This document shows, piece after piece, positions 33,753-42,826 of a stretch of 64,000 nt of DNA. The notes under the pieces are model-generated. The model did no database searches. It was not told the origin of the DNA and saw only the letters and a list, made by a program, of their open reading frames with translations. Within the stretch, counting starts at the first letter, position 1. Each line of letters starts with the position of its first letter. This stretch comes from Thiobaca trueperi. Lineage in GTDB: Bacteria; Pseudomonadota; Gammaproteobacteria; Chromatiales; Chromatiaceae. A program made the position numbers and the translations under genes. The DNA lies in assembly GCF_004342175.1 (NCBI RefSeq), contig NZ_SMAO01000005.1, positions 62,001 to 126,000 of the forward strand. Direction: 5' to 3'.

Positions 33753-34829
33753 ATGACGAATCTGTATGCCACGATCCGGCAGGCGGTCGTTGATGCGGCT
33801 GGCATCAGTGTGAATGCAACCCTCTCGGCACTGGATGGGACGCGGCACGTTCTGCCGCCGACCTACGCCGACGCCCCGCACAAACACAACATGACCGCCC
33901 CGGACAGGCAGGGCATCGCGGCCTGGGTCAGTCTCGACAGCCCCGCCTCCTTCGCGAATCGCATCGAAGATCAACTGGTGCGGGCGAAATTGAATCTGGA
34001 TCCGTTGCGCGTCGCCGTTGCTGGACAGACGCTTTCGACCATGCAGATGCCGCATCGCGCCTTCGATGCCATTCTGCGCGATTGCCTGCTCGATGGGGTG
34101 CCCTTTCGCAAGACCGAGATCGGTCAGGCGATCATCAAGGCGTCGCCAGCGGATGCGTTAGCTCTGCTCCGGTATGACCCGGCGATGCTCCTCCTGGGTG
34201 GCTGGGACTCCACCGGAATGGGCGACAACAAAGGTCACGAACGGAAATGGCCCGCAGTGGCGAGCATCGAAATCTTTGGTATCAACGCCATGCCGATTGG
34301 CCGCGCTGGAGGGCGCCTTGATCCGCTCGGCATCACGCTGGATGCGGGGCGCGTCATCCGCGAGGGCGATTCCTACCAACTGGTTCCTGAAGGTGAAAAA
34401 CCGCCAGCGGGGGCGGAGCGCCCATCGGAGATCAATCACGGCAACATTGCCCCGACCATCAGTCCGAAGGGGGTTCTGGTCGAGGACATCAAACTCGCCG
34501 GGGCCTTGAGTCTGAGCCGTCTGCGTCGTTATCGCTTCGGCGGCACCGCAGAGCAGGACATCGACGCGCGCACGGCGCTCGCGCTCATGGGTGTCTACGG
34601 GATCGCGGCGGTAATCGAGGATGGATTGGATCTGCGTCGCGACTGCGAACTGGTGGCGGATGACGTGGCCTGGACGATTCGCCGCACTGGATGCAGCGAA
34701 TCCATCAAGGTCACGGCGCAGGAGGCGCTGAACGCCTTGCAGCAGGCGCTTGCCAGGATCAACCTCGCCGAGCCGGTGCTCTTCACCGCCGGCCCCAATC
34801 TGGAGCAACTGGTCGCGCGGAGTCACTGA
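33753..34829 (+). CDS. csb1: Type I-G CRISPR Cas7 protein Csb1
   Basis: 358 residues, with AAAGGAG before the ATG. Sequence features of the Csb1/GSU0053 family: LSALDGTRHVLPPTYAD, a helix with NRIEDQLV, LLLGGWDSTG, and conserved basic residues in the middle. Csb1 is the Cas7 backbone that coats crRNA in the type I-G (formerly I-U) Cascade. First gene of an operon with csb2, cas3 and a Cas8-like gene; the csb2 start overlaps its stop (TGATG). Confidence 0.9.
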   Translation: MTNLYATIRQAVVDAAGISVNATLSALDGTRHVLPPTYADAPHKHNMTAPDRQGIAAWVSLDSPASFANRIEDQLVRAKLNLDPLRVAVAGQTLSTMQMPHRAFDAILRDCLLDGVPFRKTEIGQAIIKASPADALALLRYDPAMLLLGGWDSTGMGDNKGHERKWPAVASIEIFGINAMPIGRAGGRLDPLGITLDAGRVIREGDSYQLVPEGEKPPAGAERPSEINHGNIAPTISPKGVLVEDIKLAGALSLSRLRRYRFGGTAEQDIDARTALALMGVYGIAAVIEDGLDLRRDCELVADDVAWTIRRTGCSESIKVTAQEALNALQQALARINLAEPVLFTAGPNLEQLVARSH

Positions 34830-36112
34830 TGCTGGTGCTGCGCATCGATTTTTTGAACGGCATTTACCATGCCGCAGACCCGACGGCGCCCAGCGATCCA
34901 GAATGGCCGCCTCATCCGGATCGGATCTTTCAGGCGCTCGTGGCGGCGGCTTATGGGGCCGGTCTCAATCCATCGCCGCTGAGAGAACTGGAGGGGATCT
35001 GTCCTGAACTGATCTTCGGCCACACCCGTGCCGTCCTGCCGGCGACGGTTTATGTGCCGGCGGCCTACAAGGCACCCCAGACGCGGGTCGGCAAGTTCGA
35101 CCCCATGATCGTCGGCATTCATGACCCCGTCTATGTGGTCTGGCCCCACATCCCGGATGAGCTGCATGCGCCGATCTCGCGGATCGCCGACTCTGTCACC
35201 TACCTGGGACGTGCCAAAACACCCGTTGACCTCACCCTCGTCACAGAAGTGCCGCCGTTGCCGCATCATCTGGTCCACTCCGCAGCCGGAGACCGGCTTC
35301 TCAGGGTGCCGCAACCGGGTCGTCTGGCGGAATTGGACTCAGCCTTTGCGGCTGGTCGGCGCGCAGCGGTCGCGAGCATGCTTGGCTACACCGACATGCG
35401 CGAGGACATTCCACGCTCACCCTGGGGCGAGTTATTGGCGCTCCGTCCCGATCAGATGATCGACATTCGCCGCGCGGCACAACTCGCCACGAGCTTGCGC
35501 GCCGCTGTCCTCAGTCGGGCAGGCGATGGCGCTTCGCCCTTGCTCCACGGTCATGCGGGCGAGCATGCGGCCTGGGCGATTCTCCCCGATGTGGGCCATC
35601 CCTATGCACGGGGGCATGTCCTCGGATTGGGCCTGTGGCTGCCGGGCGGGATCGACGATGCGGCGCGCACGGCCTGCGCGCTGCCCTTGATGCAGGTCGA
35701 TCATCTCAAGCTCGGTGATCGCCACATCCGTATCGGCATGCAGCCGGCGCATCAGCCGACACCAAAGGGGCTTTGGCTGCGCACCTGGTCTCGCTCCTCG
35801 CGTGCCTGGGCCTCGGTCACGCCCGTTGTGTTTGACCGCCACCCCAAGCGTCTTCAATCCCTTGAAAGCGCGATGGCCGATTCCGCCGAAATGGCGGGCT
35901 ATCCCCGGCCAGTCGCCATCGAGCTGAGTCAATCATCGCCTTTCAAGGGGGTTCCACTCGCGCACGAGTTCCGACCGCGCAGTAGCGGGCGGTGGACCCA
36001 TGTCGTGCTGAACTTCGCGCAACCCGTCGCGGGGCCGGTCCTGCTCGGCAAAGACAGACATTTCGGCATGGGACTGATGCGTCCTCTGGAAGGCGACGAT
36101 GCAGCCATTTGA
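34829..36112 (+). CDS. csb2: Type I-G CRISPR protein Csb2 (Cas5-Cas6 fusion)
   Basis: 427 residues, MLVLRIDFLNGIYHAADPTA. The N-terminal half (EWPPHPDRIFQALVAAAYG, PATVYVPAAYK) is the Cas5-like RAMP part; the C-terminal half (WASVTPVVFDRHPKR, then GKDRHFGMGLMRPL, a glycine-rich loop) is Cas6-like. The family GSU0054/Csb2 both caps the crRNA 5' end and processes pre-crRNA. It overlaps cas3 by 14 bp. Confidence 0.9.
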   Translation: MLVLRIDFLNGIYHAADPTAPSDPEWPPHPDRIFQALVAAAYGAGLNPSPLRELEGICPELIFGHTRAVLPATVYVPAAYKAPQTRVGKFDPMIVGIHDPVYVVWPHIPDELHAPISRIADSVTYLGRAKTPVDLTLVTEVPPLPHHLVHSAAGDRLLRVPQPGRLAELDSAFAAGRRAAVASMLGYTDMREDIPRSPWGELLALRPDQMIDIRRAAQLATSLRAAVLSRAGDGASPLLHGHAGEHAAWAILPDVGHPYARGHVLGLGLWLPGGIDDAARTACALPLMQVDHLKLGDRHIRIGMQPAHQPTPKGLWLRTWSRSSRAWASVTPVVFDRHPKRLQSLESAMADSAEMAGYPRPVAIELSQSSPFKGVPLAHEFRPRSSGRWTHVVLNFAQPVAGPVLLGKDRHFGMGLMRPLEGDDAAI

Positions 36113-38480
36113 TGCCTGGTATGCGGATCGTCATGGTTATTCACCCTTTCCCTGGCAGGTCCGTCTCGCCGAGCGTATCGCCAGAAACGACTGGCCGGAC
36201 GCCCTGACCCCACCGACCAGCAGCGGCAAGACCGCCATCATCGACGTGTGGTTGTGGGCGCGCTTGCAGGGCGTTGCCGTTCCCCGGCGCTTGGTCTATG
36301 TCATCGACCGGCGCCTGGTGGTGGACGGCGTCACGGCCTATGCCAGCGCACTGACCGCGACCCTGCCCGCACACGAGCAGCCTGTCGTGGTGACGATGCG
36401 CGGCGGGATCGCCATCGAGGCAGACTGGCTCGCTGATCCGCTGCGGCCCGCCATCATCGTTTCGACGGTGGATCAGGCAGGCTCCAGACTGCTGTTCAGC
36501 GGCTATGGCATCAGCCCCAGGGTTGCCCCCATCCATGCCGCGCTGCTGGGCAACGACGCCCTGTTTGTGGTGGATGAAGTGCACCTTGCGCGCCCCTTTT
36601 TGCAGACCCTGAGCAGTGTTGCCAGACAGCGGGGCGGCGCGCTGCCGCTGCCCTGGCGCGTCCTGCCGATGTCCGCGACCTGGGACGGCGACAACCTGCA
36701 CGGGCTGGACGACGCCGACTGGGCGCATCCGCTCCTGTCGCGGCGGCTGCGATCCAGCAAGCCGGCACGTCTGATCAAATTGAAAAAGGGCGCGGATCTG
36801 CCACAGGCGCTCGCCGCCGAAGCGCTCAAACAGCGCGAGGAAGGGGCGGCTGTCATTGGCGTGGTCTGCAATCGGGTGGCCCACGCCCGTGCCGTCTTCG
36901 CGCATCTGCAAGCCGCAGGAGACGCCGTGCTGCTGACCGGACGGATACGCCCTGCCGACAAGGCCGCACTCACTGCCGAGTATCTCCCGCGCATGGCCGT
37001 TCACACCCGAGGCGGACGCGATCCCTTGTTCGTGGTCGCGACCCAGACGATTGAGGTCGGAGCCGATCTGGATTTTGACGCGATGGTCACGGAATGCGCG
37101 CCGCTCTCCGCCCTGCGCCAGCGGGTCGGTCGCCTGAACCGTCTGGGTGAACTCACCAGCGCGTCGCTGACGATCCTCTACATGCCTGCTGAGACCAAAA
37201 CCGATCCGGTCTATGGCGAGGACATCGAGCAGGCCTGGATCTGGCTCAATGCCGTGGCGACGGGCCATCCCAAAGCGGTCGATTTCGGCATCCAGGCCAT
37301 GCAGCAGCTCATCGCGAACGCGCCGCCGCCACCGGAGGCCGAGCCGGAAACCCCGGCGCTGTTGCCCGCACATCTCGACCTGCTGTCGCAGACATCCGTG
37401 CATCACGGCATCCGGATCGCGCCCTGGCTGCATGGCTGGGAGTCCGGTGCGCCGGATGTCTATCTGTGCTGGCGGGCGGACTGGAGTGAGGGATCGGTCA
37501 AGGCCGCACCACCCGTGCGGCAGGAATTGCTTGCCGTCCCGCATCATGCCGTGCGCCGCTGGAGCGCAGACATCGCCGATCTGGAAGGGGCCGGCCAGTC
37601 TGGGCGTGACGCGGACGTTGCGCACGTCTTTATCCGCTGGGACGGAGAAGATACGCAGGAAATCAGCACCGAAGCCGTCCGCCCCGGCGATACCCTGGTT
37701 CTGCCGACCACCATCGGCGGCTGCGACCGCTACGGTTGGAATCCGGCCTCCCGCGAGCCGGTCAGCGATCTCGGCGACACCGAGCGACGGGTCCGACTCC
37801 ATCCGGCCCTGTATCCCGATCTCGCGACGGAGATCCGGGCGCTGTTCGACAGCGAAGACACCACGGATCTGGACTGGCGCAATCTGGCGCACCGCACCGG
37901 GGTACTGAGCGGCGACCCAGGGCGCGTTGCGATCTACGGCAACGGCCCCGATGGATGCGTGGTCATGCGCGCCACCGAGTGGACCAGCCAGAGCGCCTGC
38001 CGCACGGTGCCGCTCGCCAGGCATCAGCAGGCCGTCGCCGAACGCGCCGAATGGTTCGCGCGCGGTAGCGGGCTCGATGCGGAACTGGTCAGCGCCGTTC
38101 GTCGCGCCGGTGCGGGACATGACACGGGCAAACAGGATCCGCGCTGGCAGGTCATGGTGGGGGGTGATGGCAGCCAACTGCTGGCGAAAGGGCCGGGAGG
38201 CGATACCCGCTGGATCGCGCTGCCGCATGGCTGGCGACACGAGATGGCCTCAGCGGTGCTCCAGAAAGATCCGCTCGTGCGTTATCTGGTCGGCGCACAT
38301 CACGGTCATGGACGCCCCCTGCTCCCCGTCGCGCCGGATCCCGCCCTGTGGCAGCAGTTGAGCGGTTGGGCGGAGTCCTGCAAAGCGCTTCAGGGGCTCT
38401 ATGGCGCCTGGGGACTGGCGTATCTGGAAACCCTGGTGCGACTGGCGGACTGGAGCGTGAGCGAGGCGGAACAGGCATGA
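36099..38480 (+). CDS. cas3: Cas3 helicase with C-terminal HD nuclease domain
   Basis: 793 residues. Helicase first: a Q-like PFPWQVRLAERIA, Walker A TSSGKTA (about 40-46), motif II VVDEVHLARPF (about 157), PMSATWDG, and C-terminal ATQTIEVGADLDFDAMVTE...LRQRVGRLNR. The HD domain follows near residue 670: AGHDTGKQDPRW, GWRHEMASAVL, GAHHGHGRPLL. The HD-last order is typical of type I-G Cas3 and the reverse of most Cas3 proteins. All catalytic motifs are intact. Overlaps the next gene by ATGA. Confidence 0.94.
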   Translation: MQPFDAWYADRHGYSPFPWQVRLAERIARNDWPDALTPPTSSGKTAIIDVWLWARLQGVAVPRRLVYVIDRRLVVDGVTAYASALTATLPAHEQPVVVTMRGGIAIEADWLADPLRPAIIVSTVDQAGSRLLFSGYGISPRVAPIHAALLGNDALFVVDEVHLARPFLQTLSSVARQRGGALPLPWRVLPMSATWDGDNLHGLDDADWAHPLLSRRLRSSKPARLIKLKKGADLPQALAAEALKQREEGAAVIGVVCNRVAHARAVFAHLQAAGDAVLLTGRIRPADKAALTAEYLPRMAVHTRGGRDPLFVVATQTIEVGADLDFDAMVTECAPLSALRQRVGRLNRLGELTSASLTILYMPAETKTDPVYGEDIEQAWIWLNAVATGHPKAVDFGIQAMQQLIANAPPPPEAEPETPALLPAHLDLLSQTSVHHGIRIAPWLHGWESGAPDVYLCWRADWSEGSVKAAPPVRQELLAVPHHAVRRWSADIADLEGAGQSGRDADVAHVFIRWDGEDTQEISTEAVRPGDTLVLPTTIGGCDRYGWNPASREPVSDLGDTERRVRLHPALYPDLATEIRALFDSEDTTDLDWRNLAHRTGVLSGDPGRVAIYGNGPDGCVVMRATEWTSQSACRTVPLARHQQAVAERAEWFARGSGLDAELVSAVRRAGAGHDTGKQDPRWQVMVGGDGSQLLAKGPGGDTRWIALPHGWRHEMASAVLQKDPLVRYLVGAHHGHGRPLLPVAPDPALWQQLSGWAESCKALQGLYGAWGLAYLETLVRLADWSVSEAEQA

Positions 38481-39340
38481 AACTCACCGCATTGCGACCC
38501 AACAACCCGGTGGCGGTCATGGCTGCCTATGGCGCCCTGCGACTCCTGCCGGGCGCGACACTGCGCTGGGACGGCCCGCACCCCGAACTGGCCTGGGATG
38601 GCGACATCGTCGCGGCGCTGGCCGCGCGTCTGCCCGAACGGCTCGCGGCCCCTGAACTGAATCTGATCGATGATCCCAGACAGATTGACGGGGCGGCAGG
38701 CTATCGGGCGTTGGCGGAGCGGATGCCGACCGAGTGGCTGGTCGCTTATGCCGCCGAGACGGCTGACGGCCTGCGTCCGAGCGGTCTGCGTCTGCTGGGC
38801 GGACGACATCAGTTGATTGCCAATGCGCGGGCGATCATGGACGCCCTCGCCCGGAAACCGATCCACGAGAAGATCGACGAGGCGCTGACCGGTCCCTGGC
38901 GTTACCAGGACCAGGGCTTGCAGGCATGGGGCTGGGATGCTGCGGCGCGCATCGATGCCAGCGCGTCCGACAAGGCCGTCACCTCGGCGACGAAGTTCGG
39001 GGTCTTGGGCGCCTATTGGCTCGCCTGGGAATCGCTGCCGTTCTGGCCGATGGTCAACGGCCAGACGCTCGGCATGACCCGTCAGCACTGGACGTATCCC
39101 ACCTGCACCAACTGGCTCGGCGCAGAGGGTCTGCGCGCCTTGATCCTGGGCGCAGCGGCGCTGGACGAACGGGAAACGGCGGCCCTCGGTCTGACGCGCT
39201 GGCGCTCGGCACGGATCAGAAGCAGCGACTACGGGGTGGTGTTGGGATGGTCTGTCCCACTGTCCGCGCGAACCGCAAGTGACCGCGAAAAGTCCGGGGG
39301 ATTCGCGCGAACAAAAAAATCTTTTAAGTCAAATGCTTGA
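38477..39340 (+). CDS. Cas8/Csb3-like or Cas3-associated protein of type I-G
   Basis: 287 residues from the ATG at 38477 (ATGA overlap with cas3). The N-terminus LRPNNPVAVMAAYGALRLLPG resembles the start of Csb3/Csx17 Cas8-type proteins (PxxxLxAxGxLR). The middle has PIHEKIDEALTGPWRYQDQG and AYWLAWESLPFWPMV. In type I-G loci this position holds the Cas8-like subunit or a small Cas3-extension protein. It is much shorter than a full Csx17, so which one cannot be settled by eye. The C-terminal Lys-rich tail reaches the leader. Confidence 0.65.
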   Translation: MKLTALRPNNPVAVMAAYGALRLLPGATLRWDGPHPELAWDGDIVAALAARLPERLAAPELNLIDDPRQIDGAAGYRALAERMPTEWLVAYAAETADGLRPSGLRLLGGRHQLIANARAIMDALARKPIHEKIDEALTGPWRYQDQGLQAWGWDAAARIDASASDKAVTSATKFGVLGAYWLAWESLPFWPMVNGQTLGMTRQHWTYPTCTNWLGAEGLRALILGAAALDERETAALGLTRWRSARIRSSDYGVVLGWSVPLSARTASDREKSGGFARTKKSFKSNA

Positions 39341-39442
39341 GGTCGATCATCGCGGCCATCGATCAAAGCTGGTATCCGGTTTGCGCGGGTTCGCGCAACG
39401 AGATGGATTTTGGCTATCGAATCAGATCGCTATGGATGGGCG
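39341..39442 (+). promoter_or_regulatory. Presumed CRISPR leader
   Basis: A 102-bp non-coding stretch between the last cas gene and the first repeat. It is taken as the leader because the repeat at the other end of the array is degenerate. No promoter element is obvious. Confidence 0.5.
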
Positions 39443-39981
39443 GTTTCATCCCACTCTGCGGAGTGGGCTTCGTTGAAGGAGACTAAACAGCTTTCACTCG
39501 ATAAATCAAAGATTGTTTCATCCCACTCTGCGGAGTGGGCTTCGTTGAAGGGAGCGTGATGGTTTGCCACACCGCCAGCTCATCACGTTTCATCCCACTC
39601 TGCGGAGTGGGCTTCGTTGAAGGCTGCTGCGTTGATGGCCGCCGCTGCGGCGTCGGCGGCGTTTCATCCCACTCTGCGGAGTGGGCTTCGTTGAAGGCCC
39701 AAGCTGTCGATCAAGGGCAAGTCCTGGACCGTTTCATCCCACTCTGCGGAGTGGGCTTCGTTGAAGGAACCGAATCGCGCAGCCCCGTCGGCTGCGACGG
39801 CGTTTCATCCCACTCTGCGGAGTGGGCTTCGTTGAAGGTTGTCGGCGACCTTGATCTTTACGCCATGCGCGGTGTTTCATCCCACTCTGCGGAGTGGGCT
39901 TCGTTGAAGAGACACTGCCGGGGCGCTCAGGCCATCAAGCAGATGGTTTCATCCCACTCTTCGGAACGGGCTTGCACTGAA
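39443..39981 (+). CRISPR. Type I-G CRISPR array: eight 36-bp repeats, seven spacers
   Basis: Repeats start at 39443, 39515, 39587, 39661, 39731, 39802, 39874 and 39946. The unit begins GTTTCATC, has the perfect palindromic core CCCACTCTGCGGAGTGGG and ends GTTGAAG. The first seven are identical; the eighth diverges after 15 bp (TTCGGAACGGG, CACTGAA), marking the leader-distal end. Spacers are 36, 36, 38, 34, 35, 36 and 36 bp; six of seven begin with G. Transcription is expected on the plus strand from the cas side. No adaptation genes follow. Confidence 0.97.
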
Positions 39982-40065
39982 CGAACAGGCACGACCCTGC
40001 AATCCACCGCGAGACGCAAAATCGTCATCAGACGTTCATGTCTCAGCAAGACTTTTTCCCTACAT

Positions 40066-40148
40066 TAAGCCGCGTTCAGAGCGAGAGGCCGAGTGTCGAG
40101 TGAATTCGATGTTTGGCGGATCCACGGCCCTTGGCTGGGTGCGGTTTA
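40066..40148. repeat. Decayed AAACCGCG module near the CRISPR array
   Basis: 83 bp beginning TAAGCCGCGTTCAGAGCGA, close to the start of module alpha (TAAACCGCGTCCAGCGCGA), and ending GTGCGGTTTA. The inner sequence is not recognisably shared. The remainder of 39982-40300 contains only a short direct repeat of CCTGGTCTGC and the promoter region of the next gene. Confidence 0.4.
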
Positions 40149-40300
40149 GCCGCGACGAATCCTGGTCTGCGCTCTGCCCTCAATCCTGGTCTGCCTGACC
40201 CGCTCATCCCGTGTGAGACGGCAGGATGACAGATCCTTTTCCGCACTGAGAGTCCGGTTGCAGGTCCAACCCTCTCTCTGCCGTCACACAGTGAAACGGT

Positions 40301-41977
40301 ATGACAGCCACCAACCTTCAGAATTCGCGCGCCCAACAGATGTCCCTCCTGTGGCGCCTGAAGATGGAGATCGAAAAAGCGCCCGCAGGAAGCACGCCGG
40401 GGATCCAATACATCCATTTCAACGCGCTTCGCACCGATAAGACCTATCGCGCCGAGATCATCGAACAGGCGCTCCAGTCCCAGGTCGAGGAGATTCGCGC
40501 CCTGGCGAAGGAGGTTCTGTCCATCGAACATCTGGTTGAAGCGCCGTCCGCCGCCGATCCGTCAGGGTCACATCCGGCTGGATCCGCAGGCGACAATCGG
40601 GCATCGGGCCAGATCCCGCCGGGGAACCTGCATCGGCGGGAGACATCGCGGCGTCTGTCCGGGTTGACCACGGTGAGCTTTGCGCTCCTGGTCATGGTCT
40701 TACTGGTCGGCGGCTATTTCTTCGCGACCGATCCCCGGCTGACGCGGCAGATCACGAACATCGAAGTGCAGGGGAGCATCCTGCAGGATACGGTGTGGCG
40801 TGCGGGCAGCACCTACCGCCTGAACGGACTGGTGTTTGTGGAAGGCAATGCCACCCTGTCGATCGAGCCTGGAACCCGTATCCTCGGCGAACCGGGATCG
40901 GCGCTGATCGTCACCCGGGATGCGCGTCTCAATGCGCGCGGCACCGTCGAGCAGCCGATCATCTTTACCAGCGCCAAACCCGTGGGTCAGCGCGCCCGTG
41001 GCGACTGGGGCGGCGTGGTGCTGCTGGGCAATGCCCCGGTCAATACCTCGGTCGGTTATATAGAAGGGATCGACCGTGCCGACCCGCGCGGCGCTTACGG
41101 CGGCACCAACGACACCGACAGTTGCGGTGTCCTCACCTATGTCCGCATTGAATTTGCCGGCAACGAAATCTCCAAGGACAACGAGCTGAACGGTCTTACC
41201 CTCGGCGGCTGTGGCGACGGGACCATCCTGCGTTTCGTTCAGATCCACATGGGACTTGACGATGGCATCGAATTCTTCGGCGGCAGCGCGAACCTGAGCC
41301 ATATCGTCATTACCCGTGCCGGTGACGACGGTCTGGACTGGGATCGCGGCTGGACCGGCTCCGGTCAGTTCATCGTGATCCAGCAGGATGACCAGGCGGG
41401 CGACAGTTGCATCGAGGCGGACAATCAGAAGAAGGATCCCAACGCAACGCCCCGTTCGGCACCCAGTCTCTCCAACGTGACCCTGGTTGGCGGCGGCGAT
41501 CCCATGAAGGCACAGCGCGGCATGGTCCTGAGGCTTGGTACGGGTGCGGATCTGCGCAATCTGCTGATCGCCGGTTTCTCGCTCGACGCGATTGATGTGC
41601 GCGACGAGGCAACCGTGGCACAAACCAGAACGGGCGCGCTGCAAGCCCGTGCGCTGGTCTTTACAGAAGCCGTCAGTGGCCGGGTCTTCGAGCAGGAGTC
41701 CGGGGAGGAGGACGACGATGGCGGTTTCGACGAAGAAAAGTTTTTCCTGAGCAGGGAATCCGGATCGGCTTTCATCCCCGATCAGGTGCTCTCAGGCGAC
41801 GTCCACGATCTCACCAAACCTGATTTTGTGCCGGTCTACACTGAATCCTTGATGAAGATTCATGCCCCCATCATTCAGGGCGAATTCTGGGACGAGTCGG
41901 CGAATTATGTCGGCGCCATCCGTCCTGGAAGCCGCAACACCTGGCTCGATGGCTGGACGGCATTCGCCAGCAACTGA
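40301..41977 (+). CDS. Membrane-anchored right-handed beta-helix protein
   Basis: 558 residues. A cytoplasmic N-terminal domain of about 120 residues (EEIRALAKEVLSIEHLVEAP) is followed by one transmembrane helix (FALLVMVLLVGGYFFA, about 130-145). A long extracytoplasmic part follows, with repeated strand-turn patterns (LVFVEGNATLSIEPGTRI, IVTRDARLNARGTVEQPIIF, DDGIEFFGGSANLSHIVIT, DDGLDWDRGW) typical of parallel beta-helices. Acidic loops (EEDDDGGFDEE) may bind Ca2+. The C-terminal type is common as outer-membrane lipoproteins; here it is fused to an inner-membrane anchor. Function unknown. Confidence 0.7.
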   Translation: MTATNLQNSRAQQMSLLWRLKMEIEKAPAGSTPGIQYIHFNALRTDKTYRAEIIEQALQSQVEEIRALAKEVLSIEHLVEAPSAADPSGSHPAGSAGDNRASGQIPPGNLHRRETSRRLSGLTTVSFALLVMVLLVGGYFFATDPRLTRQITNIEVQGSILQDTVWRAGSTYRLNGLVFVEGNATLSIEPGTRILGEPGSALIVTRDARLNARGTVEQPIIFTSAKPVGQRARGDWGGVVLLGNAPVNTSVGYIEGIDRADPRGAYGGTNDTDSCGVLTYVRIEFAGNEISKDNELNGLTLGGCGDGTILRFVQIHMGLDDGIEFFGGSANLSHIVITRAGDDGLDWDRGWTGSGQFIVIQQDDQAGDSCIEADNQKKDPNATPRSAPSLSNVTLVGGGDPMKAQRGMVLRLGTGADLRNLLIAGFSLDAIDVRDEATVAQTRTGALQARALVFTEAVSGRVFEQESGEEDDDGGFDEEKFFLSRESGSAFIPDQVLSGDVHDLTKPDFVPVYTESLMKIHAPIIQGEFWDESANYVGAIRPGSRNTWLDGWTAFASN

Positions 41978-42083
41978 AAGCGGCGCCAACTGACGCGCCA
42001 GCCATCCGGTTCGGGTGGCCCCCGATGCCTCCGCCCAGCTTCAGCCGGGCGGAGGCAACATCGCTTATCGCACCGAACGCTGT

Positions 42084-42722
42084 TTAACGGGACTGCGTGG
42101 CATCGCCGGGTGGCAGTGCGTCGTTCGGGGTCTTTTGCTCCGCGCCGCCGTCCGGCCCGTTCGGTCCGGTGCCCAGCATCCCGGATTGGGCGCTCTTGCC
42201 GGGGACATCGAAGCGCATCTCCGGCCAGATCGCCAGTCCCTTGGCGGCGGAGACGGTGCCGCCATTCTCCTGATTCATGCTCGTCCCGCTGAGTGCGGTG
42301 CGCACGATCATGTCGCTCTCGCCGGTGATGCCGGTCAGTTTGCCGGTGCCGCCGGTGAGCGTGAATTTGCCTTTGCAGGATCCGGGCTCGCCGTTACAGT
42401 TGAACTCGGCATAGACATAATCGCCCGTGGGACTTTCGATGGTGCAGTAGCCATGACCTTCGAGCTGATTGCTCAGGACATGGATGATCTGGGTCGAAGG
42501 GCAGGTGAAGAGCGCGGCGTCAAGCAGACCCTCGCCATGCTCGATATACATGATGCCCTCAAAGGTGCCGATGAACTGGAGTTTGTCCACGGCGACCTGG
42601 AACAGTTGCCCGTTGGCCTCCCAGGGGGCGAGAATCTTGGCGGTGCCGACTTCGGCAGCCAGGGGTTGAGCGAGGAGCAAGAGTGTGAACGGCAGCGAAT
42701 GTGCCAGCCTGCGCGTGGGCAT
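42084..42722 (-). CDS. Secreted hypothetical protein
   Basis: 212 residues with a signal peptide (PFTLLLLAQPLAAEVG, cleavage about 23). Mature part has three or four Cys (LFTCPSTQ, GYCTIE, FNCNGEPGSCKG) and a barrel-like glycine-rich segment KGKFTLTGGTGKLTGITGE as in allene-oxide-cyclase/dirigent-like folds. The C-terminus is disordered. Function unknown. Confidence 0.65.
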   Translation of the reverse strand: MPTRRLAHSLPFTLLLLAQPLAAEVGTAKILAPWEANGQLFQVAVDKLQFIGTFEGIMYIEHGEGLLDAALFTCPSTQIIHVLSNQLEGHGYCTIESPTGDYVYAEFNCNGEPGSCKGKFTLTGGTGKLTGITGESDMIVRTALSGTSMNQENGGTVSAAKGLAIWPEMRFDVPGKSAQSGMLGTGPNGPDGGAEQKTPNDALPPGDATQSR

Positions 42723-42826
42723 GCGGATCTCCGGATTGGTTGGCGGTCGGGCGATGGCGACGATTCTAGGCAGTCGGTGGGGCGGCGTCGATGCTTCTCT
42801 CGGCTGACCGGATGCGGGGATCTGGT

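Noticed and set aside
36141-38240. 699-codon minus-strand frame under cas3
   Set aside because: Pure shadow of cas3 in a high-GC region; cas3 motifs are complete on the plus strand.
39623-39660. GC-rich low-complexity third spacer as possible self-target
   Set aside because: No exact match to other parts of the window was noticed; a genome search is needed before any claim.
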